From assembly GCA_016858145.1 (NCBI GenBank), contig JAEHOE010000001.1, positions 1,302,001 to 1,366,000 of the forward strand: 64,000 nucleotides of DNA, given 5' to 3'. Origin of the DNA: Edaphochlamys debaryana (Eukaryota; Chlorophyta; Chlorophyceae; Chlamydomonadales). This document shows positions 1 to 11,746 of this stretch, one piece after another; position 1 is the stretch's first letter; each line of letters begins with the position of its first letter. Below the pieces are notes generated by a model. That model had not been told where the DNA came from, searched no databases, and saw only the letters and a list, made by a program, of their open reading frames with translations. The translations under genes were made by a program, and so were the position numbers.

Positions 1-3000
1 GAGGTGGCGTCGGCGTGGTGGTCACACCGGCTGAGCCAAGTCCGCACCACCACGACCACGATGACGAAGTCCGCGAGGGCAACGTACAACTGGAAGACGC
101 CCTATCCCCCCCCAACAGTCGTGATAAATCTTCACGCAGCATTCGGGCGGCCGCGGCCAACCTGAAGGCTCAACTGCAGAGCTGGTGGCCGGCTACTCGA
201 GCGCGTCGAGCCTCCTGCGGCCCTGTAGACGCTGACGTCGAGTCGAACATCCCCCCCGCCCAGCGCTTCGGCAGCGCCTACGCCCCCGCCTCGCACCGCC
301 GCGCCACCGACCACGCCGACCACCACCCCGCCAGCGGCCCCACCTCCGCGGCGACCAGCTCCGCCTGCGCCTACCCGGCCTCGGCCGTGTCCTCCACCGC
401 CACCTCCCCCTGCCCCTACGCCGCCAGCAGCCCCGGCCCCGGCCCCTACTACCCCCAGTCCCTCAGCCAGGTCCTCCGCGTCTCCTCCGTCACGAGCCAC
501 CTCCACCAGCACCAGCCGCACCCCAACCCCGACCCCAGCAAGCTCACCCACTCGCGTCGCTCGTGCGGCTATCCTGACGCGTCCGAGGCATCCTCGGGAC
601 CCAGCAGCACGAGCGAGGGTACCGCCGGCCCCGGCACGCCGGGGGCGCCCCAGCCCAGCTGCTGCTGCCCCCAGCCGCCGCGGACGCCTCCCCCTGCCGT
701 GGCACCAGTGCTGGCGCACAAGGTCCTGCCGCCGCCTCCCGTGTCCCACGCGTCGGCCGTGGCACAGGGCGGCATCGCGCCCCTGTCGCCGGCCCTGCAG
801 GCCGGCGCCGGCGGCAACAGCCACCCCACGCCCGTCTTCAACGCCTGCCCCACTCGGCCGCTGCCGGGCGAGGGGCTCTTCTACATGTGAGCAGCTGCTC
901 GTCCTCGAGCGCGTGGGCAGTTAAGGGTAGCCTACTGCTCTAACCCTTCAGCTGACGTCGAACCCCCCCCTTGCCGCTTGTCTACTTGACCCCGCCGCGC
1001 ACAGGTCGCCCTCTGCCCGCGCCTCAATGTGGACCGCCCGCCGCGGCGTGCGCTGGTCGTTGCGCGAGTATTCTCTGACACGGAAGCTCTACCAAGGGTA
1101 TGCGTCAAAGGTGTACCAGGTGCGGGCCAGCGGCCGACAGGGCAGCCGGTTCCGGGCGCGGTGCTGCACCCCGTGCTGTGGCCCACCCACCCTCCCTGTC
1201 CTCAAGCCTCCGCCGCTCTCCACCCGCCCCGCCCGAACTCCAGGCGACGTGCCTCACCAGCTCCCAGGAGGTGGTGCTCAAGGTCTACTCGCTCACGCAG
1301 CTCACCACCTTCCTCACCTACCAGGTGCGTGCGCGGCAACCTTACGCTCCTGCACCCGCCACGTGAATCTGGGAAGTGCAAGGCTACGTCTGCACGCGTC
1401 CTGCCTTAACCGCCCTAAATGCCGCCTGCGTCCTCCCAGGTCCTGCGGGAGCTCGACATCCACTCCCGGCTCCGGCACCCGGGCGTGGTGCAGCTGCTGG
1501 CGGCCTTCAGGGTGGGTTGGAACGCTGGGGCCATGCCAGTACGGACGCAGACCGCTACCAGGCCCGTCTCACGCACCCGACTGATACCCAATAATCTACG
1601 CGCCTACACGGCCTTGCCTCTACCGCGGCTGTGGCCCGCCATGACCTAATTATAGCCTCCCGCTGTCTTGCTTTAAACAGGAGGGAGATAACCTGGTGCT
1701 GGTGCTCGAGTACGTGCGCGGCGGCTCCCTGGAGTCGGCCCGACGCAAGCTGGGCGGGCGCCTGAGCGAGCCCTGGGCGGTGCACCTGGTGCTCCTGCCG
1801 CTGCTGCGCGCTCTGGCAGCCGTGCACAAGATGGGCGTGGTCCACAGGTGCGCGGGGGGAAAGACCAGCCCGGGCTGGACCTATGAGGCCAGGGTACGGG
1901 CCTGCCGGATCGTTGTCGACGAGATGGGGCTAGGTTTTAGTAGGCCCGTCTTGAATCCTCGCTGCCGGCTGTGTGCGTGTGCGCAGGGACATCAAGCCGG
2001 AGAACCTGCTGTTCACTCCCGACTGGCGCCTCAAGCTGTGCGACTTCGGTGTGTCGGTGGCGCTGCACGACGAGCGGGCGGTCACCCGCGCGGGGTCGCC
2101 AGAGTACATGGCGCCGGGTGAGGCAGGGCAGGGCGGAGCCGGGGAACTGGCTAGGTCATGAACAGCACCGGCGCAAGTTCTGGCTACGTGACACGCATGA
2201 GACTCGACCGGTTTCCTGGAAGACCGTTGGCTCTGACGCTTTACGTGTTCCTTGCCCTCCCGCCCGTCCTCTGCGCCCCACAGAGGTGAGCGCCTGCCCC
2301 CTGAAGCACACGCCCGCCGACAACAAGGTGGACGACGCCTTGGCGTACGGCACCGCTGCTGACGTGTTCTCGATTGGCGCGCTTGCGTACGAGCTGCTGG
2401 TGGGCTTCACGCCTTACCCCTCGGGGCCGCCGGCGGCCACCGTGGCTGCGTCCAAGGTGCGGGACGTTGGCCCGGAGGGCCTCATGCTCATTCCCGTCTT
2501 GCATCAAACAACTGCTGCACGGACGTAGCGCTGCCTACGACAGGCCTGGACTCATGTGTTCCCTGACCTCAACTGCAGGTTGTCCGCTGCATGACGGACC
2601 CGCACGCGACGCCCGCACCGGCCTCAGCGGCGGCGGAGCCGCGCAAGCCCGCGGCCCCCGTGCAGCTGGCCTTCCCGGGCAGCGTGAGCCCTGCCGCCCG
2701 CGCCTTCATTACCGCCTGCCTGCAGCCGCACCCGGGGGACCGCCCCACGGTGGACCAGCTGCTGTCGCACGAGTGGGTGGTGGGGCAGACGGCCATGCTG
2801 CAGTCCGCGGCGGAGGCGCAGCAGGCGCAGGCGCGGCAGGCGCAGCAGCAGGCGGTCACGGGGGCGGCGGCGCAGCAGCCAGTGGCGGCGCAGCAGCAGC
2901 AGCCGGCGGCCCAGCCTCAGTCGCAGCCCGCAAGGGAGGAGGGCGAGCAGAGGCTCGAGCAGGCCCCCGTTGCCATGGTGGGCGCACAACAGGTGTGTCG

Positions 3001-3022
3001 GGGGATGGCTGGGGCCTGCTAG
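1..3022 (+). CDS. Ser/Thr protein kinase, 5'-partial, multi-exon
   Basis: This is a eukaryotic protein kinase read across seven exons: 1-884, 1004-1120, 1244-1324, 1440-1511, 1681-1847, 1987-2117 and 2284-2456, then a last exon from 2579. The first exon is a Pro/Ser/Ala/His-rich, probably disordered leader that is open to the left edge with no in-frame ATG, so the start lies outside the window. The kinase core shows the VVLKVY lysine, a RELDIH helix-C glutamate, HRDIKPENLL, CDFGVS, SPEYMAPE and DVFSIGALAYELL. The glycine-rich loop is atypical (LYQGYASKVY). The Asp, Lys and DFG residues are present, so it should be active. The tail after the core is Gln/Ala-rich. The stop at 3020-3022 is read straight through the last exon. 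A donor at 2993 could instead join an exon at 3082 (stop near 3315) or at 3137. The fold resembles algal Aurora/CAMK-like kinases; the exact subfamily is uncertain. Confidence 0.85.
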
Positions 3023-3897
3023 AGATGGCAGCTGACTAGACTCTGGCCATCCGGGGCCTGGGGCTGAGCTGCCCTTTACAGTTCAGTCAGTTGGTATTTG
3101 CTTCACAAACGGATGATCTCCCCTTGCTCTGTGCAGACAGCCGTGGCTGTTCCTTGAAGCAACAGCCGGCGGTGGTGAGGCCGCTCGTTCCCTGCGGCGC
3201 TGTGGAGAGCGCTCCAAGTCAGGAGCCAACGCAGACGGGACTAGGGAGTGAAGAGTTGGGCGTGCCGTATGTGGACAAGGCGGCCAGGGTCATGCCTGGC
3301 ACGGGCGGTCAGTAGACGGGAAAGGTTATGATCGGGGGATGGGTGGGCGTGGCTGATAGTGCTCGCAAACAGCACATTGCCCGGGCTGAGACGCCTGCGG
3401 CATGTTGGAGTACCCGAACTTGATTGCAGCCTGGAATGATGAGAGGCGGGGAGCCAGGTCCTCAGCGCCGGAAGGCGTGCGGCTTAGGGGCCCCGTACAA
3501 ATTGGATTAGCACTTCAAGAGCGGTGTGGGCGCATCATCAGAGGCTTGTCATATTTCGCCCTCTTATCCATGTTGTCGGATTGTATGGCCTCGAGACGGG
3601 GCCATACTCTCTCCTCCGCATTCATGCCTGTCATGCCTAGAGAAGATGACTTTATCAGGGCACCGTCCGCCCTGCACGTGACCTGGGTATTGATTTGAAT
3701 GGTAGATGCTCGCGCGGCGCAATTTTGTAGGTGTTTGGGATTGACGGGCTGTGAGTGCCCACGTCTGGGCTGCAACGCGCGCCCCTTGTGGGTGGGTCCT
3801 CTTCCAGTATGTGAGGTTATGTGGGAGGGTATGAGGTGGCTGCCAGTGCCGCAGGCAGGAGATGGCGCAGCTGCAGGAAGCAGGTGGCCGATGAGCT

Positions 3898-3918
3898 GTG
3901 GTGGTGGTGGTGGTGGTA
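3898..3918. repeat. GGT trinucleotide microsatellite
   Basis: About six to seven tandem GGT units followed by a decayed unit, in noncoding sequence. It is a simple repeat with no evident function. Confidence 0.7.
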
Positions 3919-4516
3919 GGTGGCTTTCCTAGGGCCGGACTGGTCTTCGATTGTGAACCCTGAAGTATCCGACAGCCTGGGCCTATCGTGAGCCTTGTCC
4001 TCTGCAAATATTGAGGTGATTACGGAACGCCAGGCCGAGCCAGGGTGGGCTGCACAACGTCAGGCAGCCGCTGCATTTGGTGCTTTGCGAGCGTGATGGG
4101 GTGAGGGCGTTGTGTTTTGCCTGTGATCTGCTCAGTCCGAGCTACCCTAGATTCAGGAACGTGGACGGGGGTAAAAGTGATGCCCTCTCACCACCTAGCA
4201 ATTGACCTGCCCCTGACCTGCTGGGCACGGAAGCCAAGTATTACACCGTACCCGTGACCTAACGTATCAACAGCTCCTTACAGGCGACTTCCGAAGTTCA
4301 GGTCATGCCTGCCCCACCCGGACTGCAGCGTTAGGTGAATTGCCTGTGTGGACTTAAGGGCATCACCTGGCTACGCCAAACTAGGATACCTGGCTCAGCT
4401 CCGCGCAGCCTCTCGCAATCCTCGTGCGTCACCGAGCCCTAGCCCTTGGGTTTGGGCCCACGGCGTCTCTCAGCCCCTCTGCTCAGGCGCACACAACTGA
4501 CACAAGCCTGGCACGC

Positions 4517-4521
4517 TTACA
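4517..4521 (-). promoter_or_regulatory. possible TGTAA polyadenylation signal of the YggT-type gene
   Basis: The plus strand reads TTACA, which is TGTAA on the minus strand, about 380 bases past the stop codon at 4903. TGTAA is the usual chlorophyte poly(A) signal. A pentamer match alone is weak evidence. Confidence 0.3.
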
Positions 4522-4902
4522 TGGCCGCACCACACATGCGATCCAGGCCTACAGCTCCGCACCCCATGCGCTGCAACAAACTCTTGGGGCGCCGCTCGTG
4601 CACAGGGCCAATGGATCCCGTGGCTCCCGCCGCGGTGCCTCACCGTGTACGACGTGCACCCTGCCTACAGCAGCTGGCGCAGCGCCAACCGCCAACCGCA
4701 ACCGCCTTGTCCTGATCCTTTCGCCCGCTGCTCTCCTCTTAGTCCTCCTCTTCCCAGCCCCCCTCACTCAGTAACCCTCCTCAGCGGCCCCCCCATGCAT
4801 GCGCCGCTCCATCCTGCAGCCTGCCACCGCCTTGCCAGCCTCCAGCCGCTGCCCCACTGGCCCTCACGGTCATTCCCCTCTCCAGATCCATGCTCGACCG
4901 CC

Positions 4903-6553
4903 CTACTGCCCCAGCGTGCGCGACAGGTGCACCAGCTGGTTGCGCACAAAGTTGAGCAGCACGAAGCCAATCATGGGGGACACGTCGATGCCGCCGAAGG
5001 AGGGCAGGATGCCGCGGAAGGTGTTGAGGAAGGGGTCGGTGAACTGAGGGGGGGCGGGGAAGGGTATGGTGTGAGGGAACTCGGAATGGGGGAGCGAGGG
5101 ACGAGGGAGGGGTGCATCGCTCGTGTTCATGCCGGACACCCCAAGGGACATCTACTGCTGGCATGGTATCCAGGTGGCAGCTTTGGACGGTAGCTGCCCC
5201 CACTCCTCCGTAGGCCTCCTTCACCCACGCCCCCGATTAGTAGGCCCCAAACGCCAGGGGGTCCCCACAGCTGCCTGCAGCCGCCCTGACCCCCGGCTAG
5301 CCAGGCCCAGGCGCGGGTCTCGGGTCCTGCTGTCCTCCGAGAAGTGTGCCATTGCCATCGCCTGCCCGATGCTACTTGTCGACTACGCAGGGGACTGGAC
5401 CGCACGGCCCGGTCATCCCCCATCCCCCGATCAACCGCCGGTGCAGCGGCCCCCCCTGAAGGCCAGAGCAAGCACCCAAGCAGCCGCCCAGTCCCGAGGC
5501 AGTACAGCCGCAGACGCGACCGGTCCCTCCTCCAGCGATGCGTGGCGCCGTCATGAGCCGCGGCTCCGCTTGCCCTGGCTGCTGTCCCGCGGTGCGAGGC
5601 GACTTGCCGCCCCTGCCCAGTGCCCACCGCCCAGACCTGCAGCAAGATCCCCAGCCCCAGGTCCCGCGGTGCGTGGTAAGGCGGGCTGCTGCCCACCTGG
5701 CGCAGCGTGGCGAAGGGCTCGCTGAACCAGTTGATGTTGCGGAACCAGGTGAGGATGACGCGCAGGGTCAGGATGAGCAGGTAGATCTGGACGCGGGAAG
5801 GGGCAGGACAGAGCGGTCGACTGATTAGCTGCTGGGCCTGGGCGAGCCAGGAGGGTGGCAGCGCTGAGGAGGCAAGCGTGTGCTTGCAAGCCGGCCCGGC
5901 CCGGCCGCTCCCCGCCATGTTGCGCCGCTGACTGCCAGGTGCACGGCTGGATGATAGCCACGTTCAAGAAGAACGCCCCGCGCCACGTGGACCGCTATCC
6001 GTCACCGCGGTCTGTCGGGTGGTGGCCCCGACCCATGGCCTCGAGGAAGGTGGCCTGCCCCCGCGCAGCTCCTTCACTCAGTACCCCCGCCCCCGCAGCG
6101 CCTTCTTGCCCTTGTCGTAGGCTTTCCCCCTTCCCTTCCGCGCCCTGGCGGCACCCTGCAGTTCGCGCCCAGCTCTCACGTCTAGGCCCTTGGCGATGGC
6201 CCCGTAAAGCTCAGCCGTCGCTGACCCCTGAGACGAGGCCACCACGTTGGCCAGGGGCAGGCACACAGCTCCCGCCCAGGTGATGGACGACTTCAGCTCC
6301 TGCTTCACCACCTGCGAAACGATACAAACAGCGTGACGCCAGCTCACGCTTTGAACGGTCCGAGGCCCTCGCAAATCATCCAGAAGCAGTGCCTTACGTC
6401 GACCAGGGACTTCTCTTGCCCCTGCTGCTGCTTCCATGCGCTCCCGACAGCTGCCATGAGGCGCGCCTTCTGCACCAGCTTGGGGCAGACCGTGGTCGCG
6501 GCGCTCGCCTTGCAGACCAGTCGGCTGCTGCGCCCGGCGGTCGCCCGCGACAT
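4903..6553 (-). CDS. YggT-family (YLMG-like) plastid membrane protein
   Basis: YggT/YLMG proteins are small two-helix membrane proteins; plant YLMG members act in chloroplast nucleoid organisation and thylakoid biogenesis. The ATG at 6553 opens a 52-codon exon (6553-6398) that looks like a transit peptide: Ser/Arg/Ala-rich, few acidic residues. The next exon starts at 6311 and probably stops at a GTGAGA donor after AKGLD. A clear exon at 5786-5697 gives IYLLILTLRVILTWF, the hallmark YggT helix and its LTWF end. The last exon, 5043-4903, gives FTDPFLNTFRGILPSFGGID followed by a second hydrophobic stretch (IGFVLLNFV). The FTDP, FRGILP and GGID blocks are diagnostic. The middle exon(s) between about 6200 and 5790 are not fully resolved; FFLN (near 5970) joining IYLL fits the family. 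The gene is divergent to the mTERF-like gene. Confidence 0.85.
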
Positions 6554-7130
6554 CACCCCTACGCACGCGACAATAAAAGAAGGTCATCAGATTGGGCTCA
6601 CAACCCGTGCGCGGAGCGACCCAAAGTACCTGAACACTGCATTTGTGTGGACTCTGTCGGGGACGGGTGAGGGAGGTGGGGGGTTAGCGGGTTTGGATGC
6701 GGGGAGAGCAAGACGTGACGGTGTGGGTCAGCGCGATGAGGAGCGTCAAAAGCGCCTCGAGGGAAAACCCGCGCGGGCGGGCGCGCGGATGAACCGGGCG
6801 CGCAGACGTGGTCCATGAGCCCCTCGAACGCCCCACCACTGCATTCCAGGTTTCTGAGCTGTAATCACTGATCACTTCGTGACAGATTCAGGCCCTCGGG
6901 CACCTGCACACTCGACCAGAAAGAGTTTCGGGGCTTTGCGCGTCGCAAGCCGGGCGCCTGCGCATGGCGTCCTGCCCAACAGCATACTCTTCGGGGCTCA
7001 ATGCACACCGTTGCGTTGGTGCGGGCCGCGGTGAGCGTGGTGGAGGGCTTGCCACATGGCTTAATTGCTCCGACTGGAAACACCTCCGACCGCGCGCCGC
7101 GCCTGTTTCCCAGCTGCTCGCGAAGTCAAC
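6554..7130. promoter_or_regulatory. divergent promoter gap (YggT-type gene / mTERF-like gene)
   Basis: These 577 bases lie between two divergent start codons and must hold both 5' UTRs and promoters. No TATA box or other named element is convincing. Both neighbours are predicted organelle proteins, so shared control is possible but unproven. Confidence 0.4.
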
Positions 7131-10100
7131 AATGTCGCTCGTGCCTAGACGTGTATCGCAAGTCCAGCGCTGCGGCCTGGCCTCCAGTCGCTCCCGAGCC
7201 ACACACGCGTTCTAAGCCAGCCGGGACCCTGACGTGCGCCTTGCCCCGCCCCCTCCCAACGCCCCGCCCACAGCCCCGGTCTGCCCGCCCCGGGCCCCCG
7301 CGCGGCGCCACGTTTCAGCCGCTTCGTTAACCCAGCAGGCCAGCAGTACGGACACGCCGATCGAAGAGCACAATGTGGTTGCTGGGTCGGTTGCTGGCAA
7401 CCACCACCTCAACGGCCATGCTGTTGCGGAGGGCCTGGCGGTCCACGTAGCAGCACCACAGGGCATCCACCTCTCAGACCTGCTCGTCAGCGGCACTGCG
7501 GGCGCTGGCCGGGGCCGGCGCAAGAAGGCAGCGGCGGCCGACGCAGACAGCGCCTCTCCAAGCCACACAGCTGACGGCGAGGCCCATGCTCAGGCGCAGT
7601 CTGCCCCAACGACACCTGGGAGGCGCAGGAAGGCCAAGGCCCCTGCGGAGGCCCCACCTCCTCAGGCAGATCACGTGGTCTCGGCGGACAGCGTCACCGC
7701 TGCGCTGGCTGCGGCCAACGCCGCTGCGGATGCGGCCGAGACCGCCTCCACCTCCGCCCCTGCCCACACACCCGCCCCCGCCCGCAAGGCGCGGACGCCC
7801 AAGGCCCAGCTCGCCACCCCGCCACCATCCGGGGCGGCGGCGGCACCTCCCGTGGCCAGCCCTTCAACTCTGCAGCCCGTGGCGGAGGCGGTGGAGCAGC
7901 CGGCAGCCAGCCCGCCGGAAACGCGCGAGGCAGCCCGCGCGCGCATCGCCGCGCTGAAGACCAACCTGCTGCAGTCCCTGCGCCGCGAGTCCCGCAGCCC
8001 CTCGGCCAACTCCGTCAACCTCATCCTCACGCCCCTGCCCTCCAAGACCGGGGCCGCGCCCGCAGCCAGGCCGGTGACCGCGGCGGCGGCGGCGGCGGGC
8101 GGGGCAGCGTCGCCGCAGCCCTCGCCGCCGCAGTCCGAGCGGCTGCGGGCCGTGCCCCTCGCGCCCCTCGCGCCCCGCAGCTCGGACCGGAGCCCGGAGC
8201 GGCTTCCCCCTTCCCGGGGGGACGCCCGGGGCTACGGCGATGAGCGCGAGGGCCAGGAGGAGCGCGGCGGCCGCACGGGCCCGGGCCGTGTCCTGCGCCC
8301 CCAGCAGCGGAGCGACAGCCCCTTCGCCAAGCCGCTGGGCCCTTTCGCCCAGCAGCGGGGCGACTACGGGCGGGACCGCACACCCGCGGACCGGGCCGAG
8401 CGGGTGGAGCGGCCAGAGCCGGAGGAGGAGGAGGGCCTGGGCGGGCGGGCGCTCAAGCCGCGAGCGCTGCGCCGCGCGGAGGAGGCGGCGAGGCGTGCGC
8501 GCGAGGCCCCGGATCTCGCGGACCGGGAGCGACGGGCGGCGGCGCAGCGCTCCGCTGATGAGGAGTACGCGAGGTACGTGGAGGGCGTCGCGGCGGCGGT
8601 GGCCGCCGAGGCGAGGCTCTGCGGCGGCGCAGGCGCAGCCCAGCCCGCGGCTGCGGCCGGGCCGGCGCCTGTGATGGCAGCGGCAGCGGCTGCGGCTGCC
8701 GCCGAGCCGGTGGCCACGGTGGCCGCGGCGGCGGCGGTGGTGAGCAAGCCGGCAGCCGAGCCGGCGCAGCGGCAGCCGCAGGCTGCGGCGCCGGCCCCCG
8801 AGAAGGAGAAGGAGCGGGAGCAGGTGGACCTGCTCAAGGGCCTGGCCGCCATGTTCCGCAACTTCGCGCGAAAGCCCTCGCCCGCCGCCGCCGCGGCGGC
8901 GCTCGTCGCCGGCTCAGCCGCAGCCGCCGGCGCGGCCGCCACCTCGGCCGCCAGCGGCAAGGACATCCGGCTCATCCTCTCCCCGCTAGAGAACCCCGCG
9001 CCCGAGCCCGAGCTCGCGCCCGCGGCCGACGAGGCCGCGCAAGCCCGCGCCCTGGAGGCCTCCGCCGCCGCCACCGCAGCGTCCCGGGCCAGCCTGCTGA
9101 CGCTGCTCAAGCCCGTGCCCGTGGCGCGCCTGCCCACCATCACTCGGCGCAAGGCGGTCATGGGCTTCACGCGGAAGCGCTTCCGGCTGCGGGCTCCGTC
9201 GGCGGAGGACGCGGAGGAGGCCGGCGTGGCGCCCGAGGGCGAGGCGGGCATGAGCCCAGCCGAGGTGCGCCTGCTGCGGCGCAAGGCCTACTTCTACCGC
9301 CAAATCGCGCCCAAGCGCCTCACGGACCTGTCCGCCGGGGCGGGCGCAGGCGCGGAGGGAGCGGAGGAGGAGGGGGTGCAAGGCACGGAGGGAGCGTCGG
9401 CGCTGGGCGCGTTGGCGGCAGGCGGAGCGGTGGCGGCGGCGGCGGCGGCAGGTGCCGCGGGGGCTGCCAAGGCTGCAGATGAGGAGGTGCGGCCCAAGGG
9501 CCGCGTGACGGGCCGCTCGTACAACATGCGCCTGAAGGAGCAGTACAAGGACCGCCTCAAGCGCGTCGTACGGAAGGCGGCGCCGGTGCGTGTCGGGCCC
9601 GTGGTGGCGGCGTCAGTTGCCGCCGCCTCCGCCGCCAAGTCTGCGGCGGCGCCGTCGACGGCTGGTGCAGAGGACGACGCTGAGGCGGAGGGCGGCGCCG
9701 AGGTGGAGGCGCGCGGCGAGTACAACTCGGCTGCTGAGGTGGCAAACGACGTGTACGAGCAGGTCATGGGCGTACGACTGCCCGAGCGGGCCATGTACGG
9801 CAGGCGGGCGGAGGCCCTGGCGGCGATGAGCCCGCAGCAGATCAAGGAGCGCTCCAGGTGGGTTCAGGGGATGCCTGGGCCGGAAGGTTATTGCCAACGG
9901 CTGCGGTTCTGCGTCATCAGGATGTGAAGGAAGTGCAGTCCGACTGACAGATGGTGTTTGTCTGCGCAGGGCCTGGGTGGATGCGTGCGGCAAGGAGTAC
10001 GCGCTGGCCTTCCACGCCCGGTGAGCTCCCCGTGCGTCAGCTCCCTCTCTCTGCCCGCGCCTGCCACCCCCGACTTCTCTCCCCCGCCACTCCTCCACCA

Positions 10101-11746
10101 TTGCCTGCAGCCCCAACCCACTCCGCGGCCCTCCACCCCCACCCCCTCCCCATCCCCTCACCCTTCCCTCAACCCCCAAACTCCCGCCCTCGCCTCCCTT
10201 TCTCCCCCCAGCGAGCCCCTGCTCCTCGCCCGCCCCCCCGAGGAGCTCCTCCTCACCCTGGAGGCCTTCTCCCGCGTCTTCGACCTGCCGCCGGACGCCT
10301 GCGTGGCCGCCGCCCTGAAAGCGCCGGAGCTTGTGGGGCTGCCCGAGCAGCAGCTGGCGGGGACCGTGGCGGCGGTGTCGGACGCGCTGGAGATGGGCAT
10401 GGGCGAGGCGGGCAAGATCGTGCTCAAGATGCCCAGGCTGGTGGGTCTGGCGCGGGGGAGTGGGTTGGTGGCAGGGAAGAGGAGGGATGGTGTGGGGCCC
10501 GGCGCTTCGCGTGCGGGTTGCGGGGCGGGGCGGGGCGCTTGCTCGCGTCTGTGCGTTACGCGATGTCTGACTGCTGGACGCTTCCCTCCCTGCGCTGCCC
10601 CCAGGTGCTGAGTGAGGCCACCTTCCCCGTGGCCCGGCGCGTGGCGCTGCTGGGGGCGCTGCTGCCCGTGTCCCGCGACAAGCTGCGCCAGGTGGTGCGC
10701 AGGCGCCCGCAGCTGCTCACCAAGTCCCTGCAGGTGGGCCCGGGCCGGGGCCTGCGACGACCGCCACGCCACGCGCTTGCTGTCCTAGCCCGTCCCACCG
10801 TTCGGCTTGCGACCGCGATACATACGCCACATGCCCTGCTCCTCGCCTTCCTTCCCTCTCCCCCCAGTCCCTGGCCGCCTTCATGATGACGGCCTCCCAG
10901 GAGCTGGGGCTGCCCCTCTTCGACGTGGCGCTGCTCATTGCGGGTGGGTGCAGCGGGCGGTACGGGCATGGAGGGAGCGGGTTTGGGCTGGGTATGTTGC
11001 GTAGCCACGGCACATGGCATCAAGTGTTGGTGGACAAGAGTGCCATTCGTGGACGTCTGCTGTGCATGCAGAACGCTTCCTGGGTTGGGTTGCTCGGGCG
11101 CCTGCGCTAGGCCGGTCAGTGCTCACCTGGCCTTTCTCCTGCAACCGCCCCCCGCTCCGCAGGCTCGCCCGGTGTGACGGGCGTCAACTCCGCACGCCTG
11201 AGCTCGCGCTGGGCCGCCATTCGCGCCGCCACGGCCCGCGTGCCCGCCTGGCGCTCTCAACTGCAGGCGCTGCCGCCCCCCTCCCTGGGCCGCTGCCTGG
11301 TGGCCAACGAGACCGCCATCGCCCGCCTCGAGGTACGGCCCCTAGCAATGCCGTGACGGGGTTACACTGTTCCTCGTCCCTACTCAAGCCCCCAATGATA
11401 AGGCGCAAAATCTCGATGCTCATCCCATCGTCGCGTGCCTCTAACCACCGTCTTTACTCTCCTTCCTTCCTTCTCTTTTCCTTTGTGCCCGCAGCTGGTG
11501 GCGGACAAGGGCCTGGACGCCGACCCCTCGCTCGCCTCCTTCCCGCAGCTGCTCACCATGAGCGCCGGCCACTTTAAGTCGCTGGTGTCGCGGGCGGAGC
11601 GGCAGCAGGGCTCGCAGCGCTCCACGCAGCGGCAGGCGGGGGCCACGGCACAGGCGGCGGCGATGGGCAGGGCGTGGCGCAGCAGCGCTGGCACGCGGCC
11701 AGAGGCGTGGGAGGCAGCGGCGGTGGAGGAGGCAGTGGCGGCGTGA
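7131..11746 (+). CDS. mTERF-like protein with very long Ala-rich N-terminal region
   Basis: mTERF proteins are helical-repeat nucleic-acid binders of mitochondria and plastids. Here the C-terminal exons (9970-10020, 10212-10440, 10605-10733, 10868-10943, 11163-11332, 11495-11746) encode repeating helix pairs with the P-E-L / P-R-L / P-Q-L spacing typical of mTERF motifs, for example KAPELVGLP, LKMPRLVLS and RRPQLLTK. All junctions are in phase and the stop is TGA at 11744. The large first exon (ending at 9857) is roughly 800 codons of Ala/Pro/Arg-rich, mostly low-complexity sequence. The ATG at 7131 has a good AACA context and begins a basic, Ser/Arg-rich transit-like peptide, but its frame closes at 7213. 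A small intron near 7200-7340 is therefore needed to reach the long frame, and that junction is not fixed. The mTERF assignment is moderate; an unrelated helical repeat is the alternative. Confidence 0.6.

Larger units (their letters stand above)
3023..4902. other. intergenic region between convergent genes
   Basis: No convincing coding exon was found. The ORFs here have no recognisable domain and irregular composition. The left part may hold a 3' exon or the 3' UTR of the kinase, and the right part the 3' UTR of the leftward YggT-type gene. A short GGT/GTG microsatellite lies near 3898-3918. Confidence 0.5.

Noticed and set aside
4424..5193. Overlapping plus-strand frames between the kinase and the YggT-type gene
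   Set aside because: Irregular composition, no motifs, and partly antisense to the YggT-type 3' exon.
8364..9284. Minus-strand open frame of 306 codons opposite the mTERF-like exon
   Set aside because: Ala/Arg/Ser-rich antisense shadow of a low-complexity exon, with no recognisable features or splice context.
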